Of a stretch of 64,000 nt of DNA, positions 59,053-64,000 are shown in pieces (within the stretch, counting starts at the first letter, position 1; every line of letters begins with the position of its first letter). The position numbers were made by a program, and so were the translations under genes. The notes beneath the pieces are model-generated. The model made no database searches, had not been told where the DNA came from, and saw nothing but the letters and a program-made list of their open reading frames with translations. The stretch is from Myxococcales bacterium (GTDB lineage: Bacteria; Myxococcota_A; Polyangia; Polyangiales; Polyangiaceae). Location of the stretch: the NCBI GenBank assembly GCA_016794345.1, contig JAEUKE010000233.1, forward strand, positions 1 through 64,000, given 5' to 3'.

Positions 59053-60036
59053 TCAGCGCGGGTCGTCGAGGAACGCGGTTGCAAACGGCTGGTCGTCCTC
59101 GATGCCCTGGACGACCTCGACCGCGACCGAGCGCTGCTGGTACGGGCTGACCGGCGAATAGATCGTGGCCAGCACCGACTCCGCGAGCCCGCGCTTGAGC
59201 GGGATCTTGATGCGCGAGGAGGGCGTGCCGCTCGGCGCGCGCACCGGGCCGGCCTGGGAGACCGCCGAGTTGGCGTTGGGGATCACCAGCACCAGGCTCG
59301 ACTTGTTCGAGCAGTCGGCGTCCGAGCACTCGCGGAAGCCGTAGACCATGTTCGGGATGATGGTGCCGAGCTTGATCTTCGTACGCCGCGACGCCACGCC
59401 GCGGCACTTCTTGCTGTCGAACCAGCCGTCGACGATCTGGTAGACGGCGTCGTCTTTCCCATCCTTCGCCTGGACGACGCCCTCCCACCGAGCCGCGCGG
59501 TTGACCTCGTCTTTCCCGCACATGACGCTCACCCCGCCGTAGGCCTGGTTGTCGCGCACCTGGAAGGCTCCCTCCGACCCGCTCACGCGGATGCTGCCGG
59601 AGCTGAAGCCCTCCCCCTTGATCATGACGGTGTTGTAGCTGCGGTCATAACCATAGGAGCCGTAGTAGCCGTAGTTGTGGCGCTGGGCGACCACCTCCGG
59701 CGCGTTGTCGCCCTCCACCGCGGTGGGCGCGTCTTTGTCCTGGTAGCCCTCGGGCACGAACGCGGCGGGCAGCGTGCTCACGTCGAAGGGGACGGCCGAG
59801 CGGCCTTTGGCGCGCGTCTCGCCGCGGCGCGCGCGCTTGTCGATCGTCCACGTCGAGAAGGTCTTTCCGTCGGGCTGCGCGAGCAGGAGCACGGGGGCCT
59901 CCAGGGCGGCGGGCGTCTTCGCGACGGGGGCCGCGGCCGGCTTGGACTTCGCAGCCGCAGGCGCCGCCGGGGGCGGCGCCGCCGCGCAGCCCGCGACGGC
60001 GACGAGAGCCAAGGCAGAGAGGACGGTGCGGCTCAC
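59053..60036 (-). CDS. Lipoprotein partner of the dihaem protein
   Basis: 327 residues from a GTG that overlaps the dihaem gene's stop by 4 bases (GTGA). The signal VSRTVLSALALVAVAGCAA has a lipobox. An Ala/Pro/Lys linker (about residues 20-50) precedes a domain with a Tyr/Gly-rich stretch (RHNYGYYGSYGYDRSYN), strands (VMIKGEGFSSGSIRVSG, KLGTIIPNMVYGFRECSDADC) and paired cysteines (SVMCGKDE, KKCRGV, CSDADCS). Family not recognised. Translational coupling suggests it works with the propeller/cytochrome protein, perhaps as a surface or periplasmic tether. Confidence 0.8.
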   Translation of the reverse strand: MSRTVLSALALVAVAGCAAAPPPAAPAAAKSKPAAAPVAKTPAALEAPVLLLAQPDGKTFSTWTIDKRARRGETRAKGRSAVPFDVSTLPAAFVPEGYQDKDAPTAVEGDNAPEVVAQRHNYGYYGSYGYDRSYNTVMIKGEGFSSGSIRVSGSEGAFQVRDNQAYGGVSVMCGKDEVNRAARWEGVVQAKDGKDDAVYQIVDGWFDSKKCRGVASRRTKIKLGTIIPNMVYGFRECSDADCSNKSSLVLVIPNANSAVSQAGPVRAPSGTPSSRIKIPLKRGLAESVLATIYSPVSPYQQRSVAVEVVQGIEDDQPFATAFLDDPR

Positions 60037-62063
60037 AGCGTCTCCATGTAGGAGGCGAGGGCCTTGCGCTGGCCCGCCGTGAGGTGGAGCGTGTGGCCCA
60101 TCTCGTTGTCCGCGGCCGAGAGCATCTCCTCCAGCGTCTTGTAGCGACCGTCGTGGAAGTAGGGCGCCGTGCCCTTGATGAAGCGGAGCGACGGCGTGTC
60201 GAACTTCACGTCCAGATCCGCAAACGCCTTGCTGCCGACGTCGTGTGTGACCTTGTCCACCCCTTCGCCGCCCACGTGGCAGGACGCGCAGCCGAGCGAG
60301 GCGTCGTGGAACAGCTCCTTGCCCTCGGCGATCGACTCCTGGTGCGCCACCATCTCGGGCGGCGCCGGCATCTTCTCCAGGTAGGCGATGAGCGCTTCGA
60401 GCTCCGCGCCCTGCACGCCGCTGCCGCCGAGGCGCGAGAACGTGTTGCCGAGGTAGGTCTTCAGATCGCCGTGTTTGCCCTGCCAGCCGTAGGGCGCCGT
60501 GTCGACCGAGCGGCCAGCGAGCATGATCGTCTGGCGCGGGCCTTCCGGCGTCGACCAGGTGAACGCGTCGTCGCGCCCCTCGGGGTGGCAGCTCGCGCAG
60601 GCCACGCCGTCGTTGGAGATCCGAAGGTCGTCCGTCGTGTGGTAGAGCTGCCGGCCGCGGGCGATCGCCGCGACCTCGGGGGCGGGCTCGTAGTCGACCG
60701 CGACCGAGACGATCTCGCCCTTCTTCGGGCTCGCGATGTCCACGATCGAGAGCTTCGCCTCGAACTGCGACCAGACGATCGCTCGGCCACCTGCGTCGTC
60801 CACCGCGACGCCGGTCGGGCCGGCGGGCATGCTCCAGCGACGGCGCTCGAGGCGCGACGGATCGGCCCCACGCGTATCCACCTCGAGCAGCTTGTCCACG
60901 CCGAGGCAGGTGATGAAGAGCGTGCCCGTCGAGCCGCGTGTCGCGGCGGCGCGCGGGAGGAGACACTCCTCCGTCAGCGGAGTCCCCAGCGACATCACGG
61001 CGCGTGTCATCGAGCGCTCGGCCGCCGCGTCCACCACGCTCACGATCGGCGCCTCCTTCGGGACGCCGTCACGCGCGTCGCCGTAGTAGGCCTGCGAGCG
61101 CACGTTCGGATCGCCCGGCTCCACCGTGACCATCGGCACGAAGATGCGACCCTGCGGGGCCTTGGAGACCGGCGCGGGCTTGCTCGGAAGCGGATCGACG
61201 GCTTTGCCCGAGATGGGCGGCTTCTCGCCCCCGGCCGGTGCCGGACCGCTGACCGACTTCGCCAGCGCATAGCCCTGCGCGCCGCCGCGCGGCTTCTCCG
61301 CCCCATTGCTCGAGAAGGGCGAGGCGCGCTTCACCGACAGATCGAGCGGGCGAACCTTGTCTTGCTGCGTTCCCTTCTTCAGATCGATCACGCTGAGCTG
61401 TGCGCCGACGGCGTGTGACACGAACGCGCGCTGGCCGTCGTCGTCCACCAGGACCGCGCGAGGCTCGCGCGGGAGGTCGACCGCGAAGTTCGTCGAGAGG
61501 GTCTTCGCGTCGAGCGCGGTGAGCGCCTTGCCCCAGCCGCTCGTCACGAGGAGTGTGCTCTCGTCGGGCGTCACCGCCAGGCCGATGGGCTCGGTCGGCA
61601 CCACGCGCTTGCAGCGCGACACCAGGCCGCCTTTCGCCGTCGGCTCGAGGATCTGCACCTCGTTGCGGTTCTTCAGCGTGACCGCGACGCGCCCGTCTTC
61701 CAACACGAGGACCTGCGCCGGCGCGCCGTCCACCGCGGAGCGCGCGACCTGCTGCTTCGTGTCCACGTTCACCGTGTGGATGGCCCGCGTGTCTTCGTCC
61801 GCCACGTAGGCGAGCACGCTGTCGCCGCTCTTCGCGAGCGCGACGGCCGAGCCTTCGCGGCTCGTCGCCACCAACCGCTTCGCCCCGACGCCGGGGCTCT
61901 GCCGCTCGCAGCTCTCGGCCACCGACACCATCGGTGTCCCCTTTGCCTCCGACGTCGACGTCGACGGCGCTGGTCCAGCTCCGCCACAGCCCACGCTGGC
62001 GGCCACAGCCGCGGCCGGCAGCCCCACCCACAGCACACCACACACAGTGCGTGACAGCCTCAT
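60033..62063 (-). CDS. Beta-propeller/dihaem cytochrome c peroxidase-like lipoprotein
   Basis: 676 residues from the ATG before RLSRTVCGVLW, giving signal peptide and lipobox (ASVGC). The frame is open to 62210, but that part precedes the signal. Residues about 60-470 are repeated YVTN-like propeller blades (KSGDSVLAYVADEDTRAIHTVN, LVVTSGWGKALTALDAKT as seen in LLVTSGWGKAL). The C-terminal part has two haem c sites, CASCHPEGR and CASCHVGGE, and MauG/CcpA-type sequence around them (TPSLRFIKGTAPYFHDGRYKTLEEML). It therefore probably carries electrons or reduces peroxide in the periplasm or outside the cell. Translationally coupled to the lipoprotein downstream. Confidence 0.9.
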   Translation of the reverse strand: MRLSRTVCGVLWVGLPAAAVAASVGCGGAGPAPSTSTSEAKGTPMVSVAESCERQSPGVGAKRLVATSREGSAVALAKSGDSVLAYVADEDTRAIHTVNVDTKQQVARSAVDGAPAQVLVLEDGRVAVTLKNRNEVQILEPTAKGGLVSRCKRVVPTEPIGLAVTPDESTLLVTSGWGKALTALDAKTLSTNFAVDLPREPRAVLVDDDGQRAFVSHAVGAQLSVIDLKKGTQQDKVRPLDLSVKRASPFSSNGAEKPRGGAQGYALAKSVSGPAPAGGEKPPISGKAVDPLPSKPAPVSKAPQGRIFVPMVTVEPGDPNVRSQAYYGDARDGVPKEAPIVSVVDAAAERSMTRAVMSLGTPLTEECLLPRAAATRGSTGTLFITCLGVDKLLEVDTRGADPSRLERRRWSMPAGPTGVAVDDAGGRAIVWSQFEAKLSIVDIASPKKGEIVSVAVDYEPAPEVAAIARGRQLYHTTDDLRISNDGVACASCHPEGRDDAFTWSTPEGPRQTIMLAGRSVDTAPYGWQGKHGDLKTYLGNTFSRLGGSGVQGAELEALIAYLEKMPAPPEMVAHQESIAEGKELFHDASLGCASCHVGGEGVDKVTHDVGSKAFADLDVKFDTPSLRFIKGTAPYFHDGRYKTLEEMLSAADNEMGHTLHLTAGQRKALASYMETL

Positions 62064-62256
62064 CGCGCGTACCTCCGGCAGGTCAGACTCGAGCAAGTCG
62101 GGACGGAAGAAGAAAACGTGACAAAGAGAACCTTCGGGCACGGAAGTTCCCGAAGAAGTTCCGGGCGGGGGTTGTACGCCCCCAAGGCGAGCCCTGTTCC
62201 CGGACGGCATCGCTCTCTACCCAGCCGCTCTCGGCGCCTTTGCTACCCTTCGCACC

Positions 62257-62901
62257 GTGCCGAGCCTCGAAGACGTCCGCCAGGCCTTGGCGCAGAGCCG
62301 GGGGCCCGACATCCCGGCGCCGCCCTTCCTTGGTCCCGATGCGCGGGACGCCGTCGTCCTCGTCCCGCTCGAGCTCCGCGGACCCGAGATCGTGGCGCAC
62401 GCGTTCGTCCGTGCCACGGGCCTGCGCGATCACGCGGGCGAGGTCTCCTTTCCCGGCGGCAAGGTGGAGCCCGGCGAGTCCTTCGAGGAGGCCGTGCTCC
62501 GCGAGGTCGAGGAGGAAGCCGGCCTGCTTGCCCCGGACGTCCAGATCCTCGGCCAGCTCTCCCCCGTGCCGGTCGTCACCGGCCGCTTCCTCATCCATCC
62601 GTTTGTCGCCGCGGTCGCCCGGGCGCCGCGCATCACGAGCGCCGAGCACGCCGAGCTGCTCGAGGTGCGGCTCGCGAGGTGGCTCGAAGAAGGAGAGGTG
62701 ATCGACACGGCCGAGGCCCCGTGGCGCGGCCTACCCCTCGTCGTTCCGCACTTCTCTCTTGGTGAGCGTGTCCTCTACGGAGCGAGCGCCGTCATCCTCT
62801 TCGAGCTCCTCTCGCGGCTCGCCGGCCGGGCGCTCCCGACACGGCTCGTGAAGGAGAAGCCGTGGGGGAGGAGGTACGAGCGAGAGGAAAGCGGGAGGTA
62901 G
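62257..62901 (+). CDS. NudL-type CoA pyrophosphatase (Nudix hydrolase)
   Basis: 214 residues from a GTG (VPSLEDVRQALAQ). LRDHAGEVSFPGGKVEPGES joins the NudL/UPF0035 motif (LxxHxGQxxFPGG) to the Nudix box GX5EX7REVXEEXGL at residues 68-90. ILGQLSPVPVVTGRFLIHPFV follows, as in CoA-specific members. The enzyme should hydrolyse CoA or acyl-CoA to 3',5'-ADP and phosphopantetheine, with Mg or Mn. It is a single gene divergent from the dihaem gene. The C-terminal Arg-rich end (KPWGRRYEREESGR) is longer than in E. coli NudL (192 residues). Confidence 0.9.
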   Translation: MPSLEDVRQALAQSRGPDIPAPPFLGPDARDAVVLVPLELRGPEIVAHAFVRATGLRDHAGEVSFPGGKVEPGESFEEAVLREVEEEAGLLAPDVQILGQLSPVPVVTGRFLIHPFVAAVARAPRITSAEHAELLEVRLARWLEEGEVIDTAEAPWRGLPLVVPHFSLGERVLYGASAVILFELLSRLAGRALPTRLVKEKPWGRRYEREESGR

Positions 62902-62936
62902 GGGCGGAGCACGAGCCGGTGCTTCGGGAAAGCTAA

Positions 62937-62955
62937 TGCAACGCTGTTGCAACAG
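62937..62955. promoter_or_regulatory. Palindromic operator candidate upstream of the last lipoprotein gene
   Basis: TGCAACGCTGTTGCA (62937-62951) is a perfect inverted repeat with a 3-base centre, and it overlaps the perfect 12-bp palindrome CTGTTGCAACAG (62944-62955). A third half-site, GTTGCA, runs into the start codon at 62985, and TTGACG (62961-62966) could be a -35 box. The overlapping TGCAAC sites look like a binding site for a dimeric regulator, possibly of the Fur or a related family. Confidence 0.55.
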
Positions 62956-62984
62956 TATCCTTGACGCAATTGAGTCTGTGTTGC

Positions 62985-64000
62985 ATGAACGCCGAGATGA
63001 AAACGCGGCGAGAGCTTGGGCTGGTCGGTTTGGCGTTGGTGGCAGCGGGCGGGTTCGCAGCCTGCGGGGATGACTCGGGCACCGGCGGCGGTGGGGACGC
63101 GAGCGGGACCATCACCGTGCAGATCTCCGGGGAAGATCTCGCGACGGATGGCTTCGCGTTCCCGACTGGGAGCGAGGTGACGATCGCGGACGGCTGGGAG
63201 ATCACCTTCGACCACGTGTTCGTCACGGTTGGGCGCGTGTGGCTCGCCGAGAACCCCGACGTGTCGCCGTCCGATCAGTCGCAAACGGGTGAGGTCGTCG
63301 CGGAGGTCGTCGGGCCCTGGGCCGTGGATCTCGCCAAGCCGGGGGACGTCCCCGGTGCCGGTGGCGAAGGCACGGCCGTGAAGCTCTTCGACATCGACAA
63401 GATGAACAAGCGCGGTGACGAGCCGTTTGCCGCCGATCAACGCTACGCCTTCAGCTTCAGCACGACGGGCGCCGCGGCCTCGGCGACGAAGGTGAACTTC
63501 GCGAGCGATGCGACCGCATCCGCCGTCTACGACTCACTCGCCGCGCAAGGCTGCACGGTCGCGTACGTCGGCACGGCGACCTTCAAGGGCACCACGTGCG
63601 AGTCGTCCGATGCGGCGTACGACTTCACGACGATCCCCACCACGGTCCCGTTCACCCTCTGCTTCGCGACTCCGGTCGAGTCGATCAACTGCCAGAACCA
63701 GGAGAACCAGGGCGATCCATTCCCCGACGAGGAGTTCCAGCGCGGCATCCCGATCAAGACGAACCAGGCCTCCCTCGCGCAGATCACCGTGCACCTCGAC
63801 CACCCGTTTTACTCGGACGTCGAGCACGAGCCGGTTCTCTATTTCGATCAGTACGCCGCTCAGCTCGTCGGCGAGGCCGCCGGCACGGAGCTCACGCTGT
63901 CGATGCTCGCCGGCCTCGACCCCACTGCGTTCACCGACGGCGCCGGAGCGGATCTGCCCTGGCGGCGTTGCGACGGCGAGGCCCTGCCGAGCGGAGCGCA
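62985..64000 (+). CDS. Lipoprotein, partial (runs off the window)
   Basis: At least 338 residues, 3' end beyond 64000. The N-terminus MNAEMKTRRELGLVGLALVAAGGFAACGDD has a Tat-like twin Arg (TRREL) and a lipobox (GFAAC). The mature protein begins with a Gly-rich linker, then strands such as GTITVQISGEDLATDGFAFP, ITFDHVFVTVGRVWLAENPD, and later TVPFTLCFATPVESINC. Cysteines occur at intervals (QGCTVAY, TTCESS, INCQNQE, RRCDGE). Myxobacterial lipoproteins of this style often sit before TonB-dependent receptor genes, but nothing beyond the window can be read. I do not recognise a named family. The upstream palindromes suggest regulated expression. Confidence 0.8.
   Translation, partial: MNAEMKTRRELGLVGLALVAAGGFAACGDDSGTGGGGDASGTITVQISGEDLATDGFAFPTGSEVTIADGWEITFDHVFVTVGRVWLAENPDVSPSDQSQTGEVVAEVVGPWAVDLAKPGDVPGAGGEGTAVKLFDIDKMNKRGDEPFAADQRYAFSFSTTGAAASATKVNFASDATASAVYDSLAAQGCTVAYVGTATFKGTTCESSDAAYDFTTIPTTVPFTLCFATPVESINCQNQENQGDPFPDEEFQRGIPIKTNQASLAQITVHLDHPFYSDVEHEPVLYFDQYAAQLVGEAAGTELTLSMLAGLDPTAFTDGAGADLPWRRCDGEALPSGA

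Noticed and set aside
1..64000. tRNA, rRNA, prophage, insertion sequence with transposase
   Set aside because: I found no cloverleaf-like sequence, rRNA segment, integrase, transposase or phage structural gene on either strand by reading; short RNAs could still be missed without a covariance search.

Overview
The window is about 70% GC and almost fully coding. Many starts are GTG, many neighbouring genes overlap by 1-25 bases, and there is an unusual number of predicted lipoproteins. It also holds a eukaryote-like Ser/Thr kinase with an N-terminal zinc ribbon, a MopE-type protein and a Cys-rich repeat protein with a MYXO-CTERM-like tail. These features together suggest a myxobacterium (Myxococcota, probably a Polyangiales-type lineage). 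That is an inference from style and gene families; no rRNA or tRNA is present to confirm it.

Layout. 0.2-1.9 kb: a secreted DUF2490-like protein and a PLP threonine/serine dehydratase. 2-22.6 kb: an exopolysaccharide locus of the Wzy type. Rightward it encodes a GT2, a Gfo/Idh/MocA oxidoreductase, an NAD-dependent epimerase, a parallel beta-helix lipoprotein and a Wzy/ligase-like polymerase. A leftward block follows: hypothetical lipoprotein, GT-C-like membrane protein, membrane protein with a discoidin-like domain, and a second beta-helix lipoprotein. After a SUKH-domain protein with a histone H1-like tail come a frameshifted alkaline-phosphatase-superfamily gene, a small lipoprotein and the initiating sugar-phosphate transferase. 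The locus ends rightward with a SpoIIAB/SpoIIAA-like partner-switching pair, a GT4, two consecutive chain-length proteins and a CpsD-like ATPase. The polysaccharide export lipoprotein (Wza-like) lies 29 kb away at 51.5-52.0 kb. No Wzx flippase is visible.

22.7-30.5 kb: Ser/Thr kinase, outer-membrane-like protein, and then a MopE-type protein with a hydrophobic/poly-Arg C-terminal tail, translationally coupled to a compact exosortase-like membrane protein. Convergent to these is an operon of radical SAM protein, HpnB/CrtQ-like GT2 and LTA-synthase-like phosphatase/transferase. 30.5-38.2 kb: a SEL1-type lipoprotein, a class V PLP enzyme coupled to a NodB-like deacetylase-fold protein, a P-loop-less ParA/CpsD relative, an outer-membrane barrel and a DUF4091 protein. 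These look like a second envelope-polysaccharide module. 38-44 kb: glmS, a cyclic-2,3-diphosphoglycerate-synthetase-like GTPase and a Lon-like protease coupled to it.

44-51.5 kb: a broken phosphoribosyltransferase/alpha-beta-hydrolase fusion, an ADP-ribosylglycohydrolase, and an operon of VanZ-like protein, APC permease, an (alpha/alpha)6-type protein and ribokinase. 52-64 kb: astB with a small zinc-ribbon protein, a 690-residue lipoprotein, a VOC protein, the Cys-rich repeat protein, a beta-propeller/dihaem protein with a partner lipoprotein, a NudL-like Nudix hydrolase, and a lipoprotein gene that runs off the end and is preceded by a strong palindrome.

Points that stand out are the exosortase/MopE pair, two single-site frameshifts (one exactly at a perfect 18-bp inverted repeat), a 144-bp MITE-like palindromic element with a related half-copy inside a coding region, and the partner-switching module inside the polysaccharide locus.
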